NCBI GenBank assembly: GCA_964651005.1
Contig: CAZYVL010000033.1
Location: 1 to 21,523, forward strand
Source of the DNA: DATMFV01 sp964651005
GTDB lineage: Bacteria > Verrucomicrobiota > Verrucomicrobiia > Chthoniobacterales > Chthoniobacteraceae
Direction of reading: 5' to 3'
DNA: 21,523 bases
Position numbers and translations under genes: made by a program. Below the pieces are notes generated by a model. The model made no database searches and was not told the DNA's origin. It saw only the letters and a program-made list of their open reading frames with translations. Below, piece by piece: positions 14,552 to 21,523 of the stretch (the stretch's first letter is position 1; each line of letters starts with the position of its first letter).

Positions 14552-15460
14552 TCACGAACGGAGGCTGCGCGGGTAGACGCCGGAATCGATCAGGCTGCGG
14601 ATGCGGCGGCCTGCTTCTTCGCGGTCTTCCTGGTAGGTCATCCCGAACCATTGCTCCGTGCTCTGGAGAACCTTGCAGCGGACCTGGCCGCTCCGGATGA
14701 GGGTGTCCACCACGGTCGGGATGAAAAACTCCGACTTCGGGCTGCCCCCCTGCTCGCGCAGGAAGGCGGCGAACCCCTCCTCCAGATGCCCGAAGAGCGA
14801 CGGGGCGAAGCCCCAAAGGTTCATCGAGGCGATGGAGCCGGGCGAGAGCGGCTCCCATTGGCCGCTGGCGTTCTTCGTGCGCGCGCCGGTGGCGGCGTCG
14901 ATCTCGACGGTTGTGTGCTCGACAAGATCGACAAGGCACCTTTGCGCATCGGCCTGGCAGATGCCGCGCGAGACGGAGCCGAAGGGGGAGAGCGTTTTCG
15001 CCAGCTCGAAGCCTACCAGGTAATACTCCCCGGGGTTCCCCGGCGCGAGGGCGTCGTGCAGCACCCGATAGGAGGAGGGGCCGTAGAAGTCGTCGGCGTT
15101 GATGACGCCGAAGGGCTCGCGCACCAGCCCGCGCGCGGCGCGGATGGCGTGCCCGGTGCCCCACGGTTTGACGCGCCCTTCCGGGAGCGCGAATCCCTCG
15201 GGGAGATCGTCGAGGCGCTGGAAGGCGAAGACGATTTTTTTCGCCTGCTCGCCGAGCGTTTTCTCGAAGTGCTCGCGCAGCGTCTCTTCCAGCGCGGGTA
15301 CGGTGACGAGGACGATCTTGCCGAACCCGGCGCGCAGGGCGTCGTAGATGGAGTAGTCGATGATGATTTCGCCGCTGGGGCCGATCGGGTCGATCTGCTT
15401 GAAGCCGCCGTAGCGGCTGCCCATTCCGGCGGCGAGGATGAGGAGGGAGGGTTGGCTCAT
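14552..15460 (-). CDS. Sugar-phosphate nucleotidyltransferase (GT-A pyrophosphorylase family)
   Basis: 302 aa. The start ATG at 15460 is chosen because LLILAAGMGSRYGGFKQ (residues 6-22), the nucleotide-binding loop of NDP-sugar pyrophosphorylases, follows directly. GTGHAIRAA and INADDFYG (acidic metal-binding residues) are the next family motifs. EWFGMTYQED lies near the C-terminus and may help bind nucleotide. The sugar and nucleotide are not fixed by sequence; a UTP:hexose-1-phosphate activity is the natural guess given galE 23 nt upstream in the same direction. An in-frame ATG at 15532 would extend into galE and is unlikely. Confidence 0.85.
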   Translation of the reverse strand: MSQPSLLILAAGMGSRYGGFKQIDPIGPSGEIIIDYSIYDALRAGFGKIVLVTVPALEETLREHFEKTLGEQAKKIVFAFQRLDDLPEGFALPEGRVKPWGTGHAIRAARGLVREPFGVINADDFYGPSSYRVLHDALAPGNPGEYYLVGFELAKTLSPFGSVSRGICQADAQRCLVDLVEHTTVEIDAATGARTKNASGQWEPLSPGSIASMNLWGFAPSLFGHLEEGFAAFLREQGGSPKSEFFIPTVVDTLIRSGQVRCKVLQSTEQWFGMTYQEDREEAGRRIRSLIDSGVYPRSLRS

Positions 15461-15483
15461 GAAAAGGAGGACGGCGAACGGCG

Positions 15484-16491
15484 TTAGTACCCGTTCGGGT
15501 TGGCCGACTGCCAGCGCCAGGTGTCCGCGCACATTTCGTCGATGCCGCGGAGGGCTTTCCAGCGCAGTTCCGTCTCGGCCAGGGCCGGGTCGGCGTAGCA
15601 GGCGGCGATGTCACCCGGTCGGCGCGGGGCGAAGCGGAAGGGAATCCGCTTGCCGCTCGCTTTTTCAAAGGCGGCGATCATCTCCAGCACGCTGTAGCCC
15701 CGGCCGGTGCCGAGGTTGCAGGCGAAGACGCCGGGCTTCGAGGCGAGCTTCTCGAGGGCGCGGACGTGCCCGGCGGCGAGGTCGAGGACGTGGATGTAGT
15801 CGCGCACGCCTGTGCCGTCCGGGGTCGGGTAGTCGTTGCCGTAGACGGAAAGCTCCGAAAGTTTCCCGACGGCGACTTGTGCGATGTACGGGAGGAGGTT
15901 GTTGGGGATGCCGTTGGGGTCTTCGCCGATCCGCCCGCTCGGGTGCGCGCCGACGGGGTTGAAGTAGCGCAGCAGGGCGATCTGGAAGCGGGGGTCGCCG
16001 GTGTGTACGTCCCGCAGGATCTGCTCCAGGAAGAGCTTTGTGCGTCCGTACGGGTTCGTGGCGGAGAGCGGGAAGTTCTCGCGGATCGGCACGCTGGCGG
16101 GGTCGCCGTAGACGGTGGCCGAGGAGCTGAAGACGAGGTTGAAGCAACCGGCGGCGGCCATCGCTTCGCAGAGCAGGAAGGTGCCCGTCAGGTTGTTATG
16201 ATAGTAGCGGAGCGGGATTTTGACCGACTCGCCGACGGCCTTCAACCCGGCGAAGTGGATCACGGCGTCGATCTGCGTGCCAGAGAAGACGCGCTCGAGG
16301 GCGGCGCGGTCGAGGAGGTCCACCTGGTGAAACTCGACCCGGCGGCCCGCGATCTCCTCCACGCGCCGAACCGCCTCCTCCTTCGCGTTAAAAAGATTAT
16401 CAACGATGACGACCTCGTACCCGGCCTGGAGGAGATCAAGGACCGTGTGCGAACCGATATACCCGGCACCGCCGGTGACTAAAATTTTCAT
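15484..16491 (-). CDS. galE: UDP-glucose 4-epimerase GalE
   Basis: 335 aa from the ATG at 16491, which gives the classic start KILVTGGAGYIGSH (NAD-binding glycine motif 7-15). SSSATVYG (122-129) supplies the catalytic Ser, and YGRTK gives the extended-SDR Tyr148/Lys152 pair. LLRYFNPVGAHPSG and GVRDYIHVLDLA are further GalE blocks. It interconverts UDP-glucose and UDP-galactose (possibly the N-acetyl forms) in the cytoplasm for polysaccharide precursors. It is the first gene of a likely two-gene unit with the nucleotidyltransferase and is divergent from nagB (82-nt spacer). Upstream in-frame ATGs run into nagB and are rejected. Confidence 0.96.
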   Translation of the reverse strand: MKILVTGGAGYIGSHTVLDLLQAGYEVVIVDNLFNAKEEAVRRVEEIAGRRVEFHQVDLLDRAALERVFSGTQIDAVIHFAGLKAVGESVKIPLRYYHNNLTGTFLLCEAMAAAGCFNLVFSSSATVYGDPASVPIRENFPLSATNPYGRTKLFLEQILRDVHTGDPRFQIALLRYFNPVGAHPSGRIGEDPNGIPNNLLPYIAQVAVGKLSELSVYGNDYPTPDGTGVRDYIHVLDLAAGHVRALEKLASKPGVFACNLGTGRGYSVLEMIAAFEKASGKRIPFRFAPRRPGDIAACYADPALAETELRWKALRGIDEMCADTWRWQSANPNGY

Positions 16492-16501
16492 GAAGCGTTC
16501 G

Positions 16502-16525
16502 AAAGCGGAAAAAAAGGGCCGCTTT
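16502..16525 (-). repeat. 7-bp inverted repeat in the galE leader with T7 in the loop
   Basis: AAAGCGG (16502-16508) and CCGCTTT (16519-16525) are exact complements around a 10-nt loop that is CCCTTTTTTT in galE sense. The stem ends 11 nt before the galE ATG. It could be a leader hairpin or a regulator site between the divergent galE and nagB. The T run is inside the loop, so it is not a standard terminator. Confidence 0.6.
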
Positions 16526-16573
16526 TCATGAAAACATCCTTTTTCCCCCGCTTCGTCAATGGAATCGTAAAGC

Positions 16574-17419
16574 ATGGAAGTCGTCATCACCTCCAGCCCG
16601 GCTGCGGGGGGGCAGGCGGCGGCGCGCCTGGTCGAAAAACTGGTGCGCGCGAAGCCGGATGCGGTGCTCGGCCTGGCCACCGGGAGCACCCCGTTGGGTC
16701 TCTACCGCGAGCTGGTTCTCATGCACCGCGAGGAGGGGCTTGATTTCAGCCGCGTGACGACGTTCAACCTGGATGAATACGTCGGCCTTGCGCCGGAGCA
16801 CCCGGCTTCCTACCACCGCTTCATGCGGGAGAATCTCTTCGAGGCGATCAACATCTCCCCGGCCCATACTCATCTCCCCGACGGGCTGGCGGAGAATATC
16901 CCGGCTTTTTGCGCGCGCTACGAGGCGGCGATCCGCGAGGCGGGCGGGATTGATCTCCAGGTGCTCGGGATCGGGCGCGAGGGGCATATCGGCTTCAACG
17001 AGCCGAGTTCCTCCCTCGCCTCGCGAACGCGGATCAAGACGCTCACGCCGGAGACGATCCGCGCCAACGAACCGTTTTTCGCCCGCCAGGAGGAGGTGGC
17101 GGAGGAAGCGGAGGGGCCACGGCATGTCATCACGATGGGGGTCGGGACGATCCTGGAAAGCCGCGTCTGCCTGCTGCTCGCCTTCGGGGAAGAGAAGGCG
17201 GAGGCCGTGGCGGCGATGGTGGAAGGGCCGGTGACGGCGATGTGCCCGGCCTCCGCGCTGCAATTTCACCCTAGGGCGATTGTGATCGCCGATGAGGAGG
17301 CCGCCTCGCGCCTGCGCCGCGCGGAATACTACCGGGCGGTGTACGCGGGCAAACCGGCGTTCCAGAAGGAAGCGCCGTTCCCGATTGTCCCGGGGTGTGA
17401 TGGGGATTGTTCTCCCTGA
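16574..17419 (+). CDS. nagB: Glucosamine-6-phosphate deaminase NagB
   Basis: 281 aa. LATGSTPLGLY (34-44) binds the phosphate, FNLDEYVGL holds the catalytic D67, and GIGREGHIGFNEP (132-144) holds the ring-opening H138 and E143. SSSLASRTRIKTLT follows as in E. coli NagB. The enzyme converts glucosamine-6-phosphate to fructose-6-phosphate and ammonia, which fits use of amino sugars, including those from the murein recycling suggested at 4259-6193. One deviation: E136 replaces the Asp that precedes Gly-His in E. coli (D141), a conservative change in the catalytic relay. No nagA is adjacent. The stop codon directly abuts an inverted-repeat element. Confidence 0.93.
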   Translation: MEVVITSSPAAGGQAAARLVEKLVRAKPDAVLGLATGSTPLGLYRELVLMHREEGLDFSRVTTFNLDEYVGLAPEHPASYHRFMRENLFEAINISPAHTHLPDGLAENIPAFCARYEAAIREAGGIDLQVLGIGREGHIGFNEPSSSLASRTRIKTLTPETIRANEPFFARQEEVAEEAEGPRHVITMGVGTILESRVCLLLAFGEEKAEAVAAMVEGPVTAMCPASALQFHPRAIVIADEEAASRLRRAEYYRAVYAGKPAFQKEAPFPIVPGCDGDCSP

Positions 17420-17604
17420 AGAGCGTTTCCAGTAAAGATATAGCTGTTGATTTGCGAGCGCCGAGGGTTGGTGCGTGGCTTTTCGAGCGAAGCGGCTGTA
17501 TTTTCAATACTGCCCGAGCTTGAAACGCCGCGCAACGGCCCTCGCCGCCCCTTGCCGCCCCTCGCCGCCGCAAAGCAGCGCTATAGAATTAATGGAAACG
17601 CTCT
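17420..17604. repeat. 185-bp element with about 47-bp imperfect inverted-repeat arms
   Basis: The left arm (17420-17467) and the reverse complement of the right arm (17604-17559) match at about 39 of 46 aligned positions with two 1-nt indels. They share exact blocks AGAGCGTTTCCA, TATAGC, TTTGCG and CGAGGG. The 91-nt core contains smaller hairpins: GTATT-TTC-AATAC (17498-17510) and GCTT..CG-AG-CGAAGC (17478-17493). It starts at the base after the nagB stop. No open reading frame of note and no clear target-site duplication are seen. It could be a MITE-like or interspersed repeat, or a large structured 3' RNA of nagB. Confidence 0.75.
17541..17570. repeat. Three 10-bp tandem repeats
   Basis: CTCGCCGCCC, CTTGCCGCCC and CTCGCCGCCG follow each other in register, 28 of 30 bases fitting the unit CTCGCCGCCC. 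The array overlaps the inner end of the right arm of the inverted-repeat element. Confidence 0.8.
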
Positions 17605-17664
17605 ACAAGATCTGCTTTGATTACCGAAGTGCCCGCTGCGCCCCCACCGGCAGGCGCGCCGACC

Positions 17665-18936
17665 ATGCCAACCTTGACCGCTGACCACGCCGAAGACGAA
17701 CCTTCCGCCGGGGAGCCCCCGGGAGGAAGCCACGGCAACGACAAGGAGGGGGGGACCGTTTTCGCGGTGCTCGCCGCCGTTGCTTTTGCCCATTTTCTCA
17801 ACGACTCGATCCAGTCGCTGCTGCCCGCGCTTTATCCTCTTTTCAAGACGAACTTTGCGCTGAGCTTTACGCAGGTGGGGTTCATCACGCTTACCTTTCA
17901 ACTGACTTCCTCGCTGCTTCAGCCGCTCATCGGCATTTATTCGGACCGGAAGCCGATGCCGTTTTTGCTCCCGGCCGGGCTGGGGGCAACGCTGGTGGGG
18001 CTGCTGCTGCTGGCAGGGGCGCACGGCTACCCGATGATCCTCGTCTCGGCCGGGTTGGTGGGGATGGGGTCCGCGGTGTTCCACCCGGAAGCCTCGCGCA
18101 TGGCGCATCTCGCCTCCGGGGGGCGCCACGGGTTCGCGCAATCGTTCTTTCAGCTTGGCGGGAACACGGGGACTTCGCTCGGCCCGCTGCTGGCGGTTCT
18201 CATCGTCCGGCAGCCGCATATCGCCTGGTTCTCGCTTGTCGCGCTGCTGGCCATCGTGGTGCTCTCGCGCGTGGGCCGGTGGTACGGGCGCGAACTGGCG
18301 CGGCTCCAACTGCGCGGGCGCTCCAACGCGCAAGAAGCCGTTCACGGGATCTCGCGCCGGAGGGTCTACGGGGCGATCGGCATCCTGATGGCACTGATTT
18401 TCTCCAAGTATTTCTACATCGCCAGCCTGTTGAGCTTCTACACGTTTTACCTGATGCAGAAGTTCCACCTCTCGGTGCAGGAGGCGCAGATTCATCTCTT
18501 CGTGCTGATGTTCTCCATCGCGGCGGGGACGCTGATCGGCGGGCCGGTCGGGGATCGCTACGGGCGCAAGGTGGTGATCTGGGTTTCGATCCTCGGGACG
18601 GCCCCCTTCAGCCTTCTGCTGCCGCACGCTTCCCTGTTCTGGACGGGCGTGCTCTCGGTGTGCATCGGTGTGATTCTCTCCTCGGCGTTTTCCGCGATTC
18701 TGGTCTACGCCCAGACGTTGATCCCGGGGAAGGTCGGCATGGTGGCGGGGCTGTTTTTCGGCTTCGCCTTCGGCATGGGCGGGATCGGCTCGGCGCTGCT
18801 CGGGAAGCTGGCGGATATGACCAGCATCGACACGGTTTTCCGGCTCTGCGCGTATCTCCCGTTGATCGGGCTGCTGACGGTCTTTCTCCCCAGCGTGGAG
18901 CGGCGTGTTCCGGCGGGCGCTCGGGCGGCGGAGTGA
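17665..18936 (+). CDS. MFS transporter, fosmidomycin-resistance (Fsr) family
   Basis: 423 aa from the ATG at 17665; an in-frame TTG at 17617 would add 16 Pro/Ala-rich residues. A hydrophilic N-terminal tail precedes about 12 membrane segments. AFAHFLNDSIQSLLPALYPLFK and the first-half motif QPLIGIYSDRKPMP are hallmarks of the Fsr subgroup of drug:H+ antiporters. GSAVFHPEASRMAH (about mid first half) and GDRYGRK in the second half are further MFS signatures. It is expected to export small hydrophilic or aromatic compounds; the true substrate is unknown, and resistance should not be assumed from family alone. It lies after nagB and the inverted-repeat element and converges on the glutaredoxin gene with 50 nt between stops. 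Confidence 0.88.
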   Translation: MPTLTADHAEDEPSAGEPPGGSHGNDKEGGTVFAVLAAVAFAHFLNDSIQSLLPALYPLFKTNFALSFTQVGFITLTFQLTSSLLQPLIGIYSDRKPMPFLLPAGLGATLVGLLLLAGAHGYPMILVSAGLVGMGSAVFHPEASRMAHLASGGRHGFAQSFFQLGGNTGTSLGPLLAVLIVRQPHIAWFSLVALLAIVVLSRVGRWYGRELARLQLRGRSNAQEAVHGISRRRVYGAIGILMALIFSKYFYIASLLSFYTFYLMQKFHLSVQEAQIHLFVLMFSIAAGTLIGGPVGDRYGRKVVIWVSILGTAPFSLLLPHASLFWTGVLSVCIGVILSSAFSAILVYAQTLIPGKVGMVAGLFFGFAFGMGGIGSALLGKLADMTSIDTVFRLCAYLPLIGLLTVFLPSVERRVPAGARAAE

Positions 18937-18986
18937 CGGGGTGGGATAACGCGGCAGAGTCGCGCGATGGATTTGCGGATCGCGGT

Positions 18987-19244
18987 CTACTCCTCCGGCT
19001 CGATCCCGTGTTGGGCGAGGAAGGTTTTCAACTGCTCGGGCCCGAAGTCGGCCAGCAGTTTTTCCCCCACGGTGAGCGTGGGGGTGAGGCGCTGGTTGGA
19101 GAGGCGGATCATCTCGTCGTAGGCGTCGCGGCTCGCCTCCACGTCGATCTCTTCGTAGCGGTAGCCGCGCGTGTCGAGCAACTCCTTGGCGCGGATGCAC
19201 CAGGGGCACCATTTCTTGACGTAGAGCTTGAGCGGTTCGGCCAT
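18987..19244 (-). CDS. Glutaredoxin-like thiol-disulfide protein
   Basis: 85 aa, a single thioredoxin fold. LYVKKWCPWCIRAKELL has the redox pair C13-P-W-C16 and the following helix. TPTLTVG (54-60) supplies the cis-Pro P55. EEIDVEASRDAYDEM matches glutaredoxin strand-helix order, and the GEKLLADFGPEQLKTFL end is typical. CPWC rather than CPYC is common in GrxC/UxxC-like bacterial members. Cytoplasmic reductant of disulfides or glutathione mixed disulfides. It lies 97 nt after dnaB on the same strand; the spacer is rich in CAGGC repeats without a clear terminator. Confidence 0.93.
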   Translation of the reverse strand: MAEPLKLYVKKWCPWCIRAKELLDTRGYRYEEIDVEASRDAYDEMIRLSNQRLTPTLTVGEKLLADFGPEQLKTFLAQHGIEPEE

Positions 19245-19341
19245 GATCGGAACTGTTTCGGTGGCGGGTGGTCTGGCGGTCCCCGGACTCCTAAAGCCTG
19301 CCGGGAGCCTGTTTGGCGCCTGCCTGGGGCCTGAAAGGGAT

Positions 19342-20841
19342 CTATCCTTCTTCGGCTGGAGGGCGGGCGCGGTCTTCGAAGCGGGTGAACTCTTTGAGGA
19401 ACGTCAGCGGGACTTCGCCGACCGGGCCGTTGCGCTGCTTGGCGATGATGAGTTCCGCTTCGCCCCGGGCTTCCTCGCGCTGTTCGTCGTCTTCCGCGTA
19501 ATACTCGGAGCGCACGAGCAGGCCGACGAGATCGGCGTCCTGCTCGATGGAGCCGGATTCGCGCAAATCGCTCAGGCGCGGCTTGCCTCCGCTGCGGGAC
19601 TCGGGGTTCCGGTTGAGCTGGGCGAGGACGATGATCGGCAGGGAAAGCTCCTTGGCGAGCGCCTTGAGGCCGCCGGAGATTTCGGAAATTTCGAGCTGCC
19701 GGTTTTCCTGGCCGCGCTTGGAGGGCGAGCGCAGGAGCTGGAGATAGTCGATGATGATGAGCTGAATGTCGTGCTGCGCCTTGAGGCGGCGCGCCTTGGC
19801 ACGCAGTTCCAGGATGCTCAGGCCCGCCGTGTCGTCGATGAAGATCTTGCTCTCGGCGAGCTTGGAGGCGGCGACAGTGAGGTTATGAAAATCGCGGTCG
19901 GCCAGGAAGCCGTCGCGCACTTTGGCGAGGTTCACCTTCGCGCGCGAGCAGAGCAGGCGCTGGACAAGCTGCTGGCTGCTCATTTCCAGCGAGAAGATGC
20001 AGACGGGGAGCTTGGCGTTGAGCGCGACGTTCTCGGCGATGTTCATGGCCAGCGCCGTTTTGCCCATTGAGGGGCGCGCGGCGATGATGATCATCTCCGC
20101 CGGGTGAAGGCCGTCGGTCATCTTGTCGAGATCGGAGAAGCCGGTGGGGATCCCGGTGATCTCGCCACGCCGTTCGTAGAGTTTCTCGATCGACTCGAGG
20201 GCCTCCATCACGGAGTCCTTGATGCGGAAGGAGCGGTCGCCCAGGCGGCTCTGGGCGATGCCGAAGATTTTCGTCTCCACTTCGTCGAGGAAGCCGTTGA
20301 TGTTCTCCTGCTCTTCGTAGGAGCGCCGGGAGAAGTCGTTGCAGGAGAGGATGACCTGCCGCAGCGTGTGCTTCTCCTTGAGGATCTCGATGTAGAACCC
20401 GGCGTGGGCGGCGGTCGGGACGAAGGTGAAGAGGCTGGTGACGAAAGCGGGGCCGCCCACCTGGTCGAGCTGGTTGCGGTCGCGCAGGAGCTGCGTGAGC
20501 AGGATGAAGTCGATCGGCTTGTTGGCGTCGTAAAGCTCGCGGAGGACTTCGAAGAGGATCGCGTGGGCGGGGATGTAGAAGTGCTCGGGGGTGATCTGCT
20601 TTTCCACGCACTCGCCCATCACCTCCTTGGGGCAAAGCAGCACGGAGCCGAGGAGGCCGAGTTCGGCATCCTGGCTCTGCGGCAAAAGACGGTGCAGATC
20701 CGGGGTGTGGCTCCCCTTCTCGCGGAGATCGGAGCGTTCAGGACGCTCGGGCCGCTCTCTTGGGGCGGACCCGGGCGGGGCCTCGGATGTTTTGGCCGAA
20801 GCCGGTGCGCCTGCGCCCGCCTGGACGGCCTCGTCGGGCAT
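19342..20841 (-). CDS. dnaB: Replicative DNA helicase DnaB
   Basis: 499 aa. The N-terminal DnaB domain (about 48-160) opens with LPQSQDAELGLLGSVL. A linker leads to the RecA-like core starting ITGIPTGFSDLDKMTDGL. Walker A is ARPSMGKT (255-262), Walker B is LIIIDYLQLL (361-370), SLEMSSQQL and QLNRNPESR (arginine-finger region) are also present. No intein interrupts the core. An unusual 45-residue N-terminal tail, rich in Pro, Glu and Arg (RERPERPERSD), precedes the conserved domain; no later ATG before residue 75 would avoid it. Hexameric fork helicase. It starts 3 nt after the rplI stop, the conserved bacterial gene pair. Confidence 0.97.
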   Translation of the reverse strand: MPDEAVQAGAGAPASAKTSEAPPGSAPRERPERPERSDLREKGSHTPDLHRLLPQSQDAELGLLGSVLLCPKEVMGECVEKQITPEHFYIPAHAILFEVLRELYDANKPIDFILLTQLLRDRNQLDQVGGPAFVTSLFTFVPTAAHAGFYIEILKEKHTLRQVILSCNDFSRRSYEEQENINGFLDEVETKIFGIAQSRLGDRSFRIKDSVMEALESIEKLYERRGEITGIPTGFSDLDKMTDGLHPAEMIIIAARPSMGKTALAMNIAENVALNAKLPVCIFSLEMSSQQLVQRLLCSRAKVNLAKVRDGFLADRDFHNLTVAASKLAESKIFIDDTAGLSILELRAKARRLKAQHDIQLIIIDYLQLLRSPSKRGQENRQLEISEISGGLKALAKELSLPIIVLAQLNRNPESRSGGKPRLSDLRESGSIEQDADLVGLLVRSEYYAEDDEQREEARGEAELIIAKQRNGPVGEVPLTFLKEFTRFEDRARPPAEEG

Positions 20842-20844
20842 CGC

Positions 20845-21396
20845 CTACTTCGCGTGCTTGGCCTTCGGCTTGGCCTTGAAACCGCCTGCGGAGTCCCCGG
20901 CGGCTTCCGCCTCTTCGTCCGCGCCCGCGTTCTCTTGGGCGACGGAGGACTTGACGGTCAGGTTCAGCTTCGCGGCGACCTCGGAGTGGAGGCGGATGGT
21001 GACTTCCTGCGCGCCGGTTTCCTTGAGGGGGCGTTCCAGTTCGACGCGGTGGCGGTCGATCTCGACGCCGAGTTCTTCCTTGAGACGGTCGGCGATGTCG
21101 CGTGCGGTGACGGAGCCGAAAGCCTTGCCGGTTTCGCCGGTTTCCAGGACGAACGTGAGCTTGAGCTTATTGACGCGGCGGCCGAGTTCCTCGGCTTCGT
21201 TGAGCTCCCGCGCTTCGCGCTCGGCGCGCTTGGCCTTGAGCTGGTTGAGCCGCCGCAGCGTGGCCGGGGTGACTTCCAGGGCTTTCCCCGTGGGGACGAG
21301 GAAGTTGCGGGCGTAGCCGCGCTTGACCTTGACGACGTCCGCTTCGGCGCCCAAGGAGGCGATCTTTTCAGTGAGGATAACTTCGGTGGTTGGCAT
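20845..21396 (-). CDS. rplI: 50S ribosomal protein L9
   Basis: 183 aa from the ATG at 21396, supported by a good Shine-Dalgarno (GGGAGA, about 7 nt upstream). The N-terminal rRNA-binding domain includes VILTEKIASLGAEADVVKVKRGYARNFLVPTGKA. The long connecting helix (about 52-75) is followed by the C-terminal domain with TGKAFGSVTARDIADRL. Family length is about 150; the extra 30 residues form an acidic then Lys/Ala-rich tail (QENAGADEEAEAAGD to KAKPKAKHAK). Probably translationally coupled to dnaB. The usual upstream rpsF-ssb-rpsR genes are not within the 127 nt that remain. Confidence 0.97.
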   Translation of the reverse strand: MPTTEVILTEKIASLGAEADVVKVKRGYARNFLVPTGKALEVTPATLRRLNQLKAKRAEREARELNEAEELGRRVNKLKLTFVLETGETGKAFGSVTARDIADRLKEELGVEIDRHRVELERPLKETGAQEVTIRLHSEVAAKLNLTVKSSVAQENAGADEEAEAAGDSAGGFKAKPKAKHAK

Positions 21397-21430
21397 AATG
21401 CATCTCCCGGCCAGAACTTGCGGGGCGTTC

Positions 21431-21459
21431 TTGTTAGCCGTGCGCGGGCGGCGTGTCAA
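21431..21459 (-). promoter_or_regulatory. Probable sigma70 promoter of rplI-dnaB
   Basis: On the minus strand a perfect TTGACA (21459-21454) is followed after 17 nt by TAACAA (21436-21431), a poor -10 box (about 3/6). It lies about 35 nt upstream of the rplI start. A promoter here would let rplI-dnaB be transcribed independently of any upstream ribosomal genes. Confidence 0.5.
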
Positions 21460-21469
21460 CGGCTCTTTA

Positions 21470-21506
21470 CCGGGGAGCCGGAAAAAAACCCGCCCCTCCC
21501 CGGCTC
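21470..21506. repeat. Overlapping inverted repeats with T7 loop upstream of rplI
   Basis: CCGGGGAG (21470-21477) pairs with CTCCCCGG (21496-21503), and alternatively GAGCCGG (21475-21481) pairs with CCGGCTC (21500-21506). A third pairing links CGGCTC (21460-21465) to GAGCCG (21475-21480). The minus strand carries T7 in the loop. These are mutually exclusive folds just upstream of the rplI promoter; whether they terminate an upstream gene or regulate rplI cannot be told. Confidence 0.6.
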
Positions 21507-21523
21507 TCTCTCTTCAGCCCCTC

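Noticed and set aside
17593..17606. CcpA/LacI-type operator at TGGAAACGCTCT
   Set aside because: Only one half-site fits; the second half does not form the expected palindrome, and the motif is better explained as part of the long inverted-repeat arms.
1..21523. Prophage, insertion sequence, CRISPR array, toxin-antitoxin or defence island
   Set aside because: No transposase, integrase, phage structural gene, regularly spaced repeat or paired small antagonistic genes was found; a tRNA is present but no att-like duplication accompanies it.

Overview
The window is a high-GC bacterial chromosome segment with 17 recognisable protein genes, one gene fragment cut by an assembly gap, and one tRNA-Arg(ACG). 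The 100-base run of N at 6194-6293 shows it is a scaffolded draft or metagenome assembly. High GC, weak or absent Shine-Dalgarno sites, a formylglycine-type sulfatase and lone core genes would fit the Planctomycetota/Verrucomicrobiota group, most likely Verrucomicrobiota. That placement is an impression from gene content, not a phylogenetic result.

Layout. Positions 1-210 hold a minus-strand tRNA-Arg and its probable promoter. Positions 264-2178 hold parB followed by a lipoprotein M28 peptidase; the two overlap by 8 bases, and parB has no parA beside it. A plus-strand lipoate-ligase-fold gene follows and converges on a flavoprotein of the HI0933/PP_4765 type. Next is a murein-recycling pair in the divergent arrangement known from E. 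coli mpaA/ycjG: an MpaA-like M14 carboxypeptidase (minus) and an L-Ala-D/L-Glu epimerase (plus) that runs into the gap. Beyond the gap are the start of an unknown minus-strand gene and a large REC-PAS-GGDEF-EAL cyclic-di-GMP protein.

Positions 8984-12801 carry a lone ABC ATPase (minus), then an FAD/NAD oxidoreductase with a clear terminator and a cytoplasmic-type sulfatase (plus). Positions 12822-16491 carry, on the minus strand, a DUF697 membrane protein with a degenerate GTPase-like half, a Bcp/PrxQ peroxiredoxin, and a galE plus sugar-nucleotidyltransferase pair. nagB is divergent from galE. It is followed directly by a 185-bp element with about 47-bp imperfect inverted-repeat arms, then an Fsr-family MFS transporter. 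The right end holds rplI-dnaB and a glutaredoxin on the minus strand.

The themes are housekeeping: cell-wall recycling, amino-sugar and galactose-nucleotide metabolism, redox defence, replication and segregation. I see no prophage, CRISPR, toxin-antitoxin or defence island. The least explained signals are the inverted-repeat element at 17420-17604, a hairpin that places a start codon in its loop at 6492-6524, the pseudo-GTPase/DUF697 protein, and a LipM-like cysteine in the lipoate-ligase-fold enzyme.
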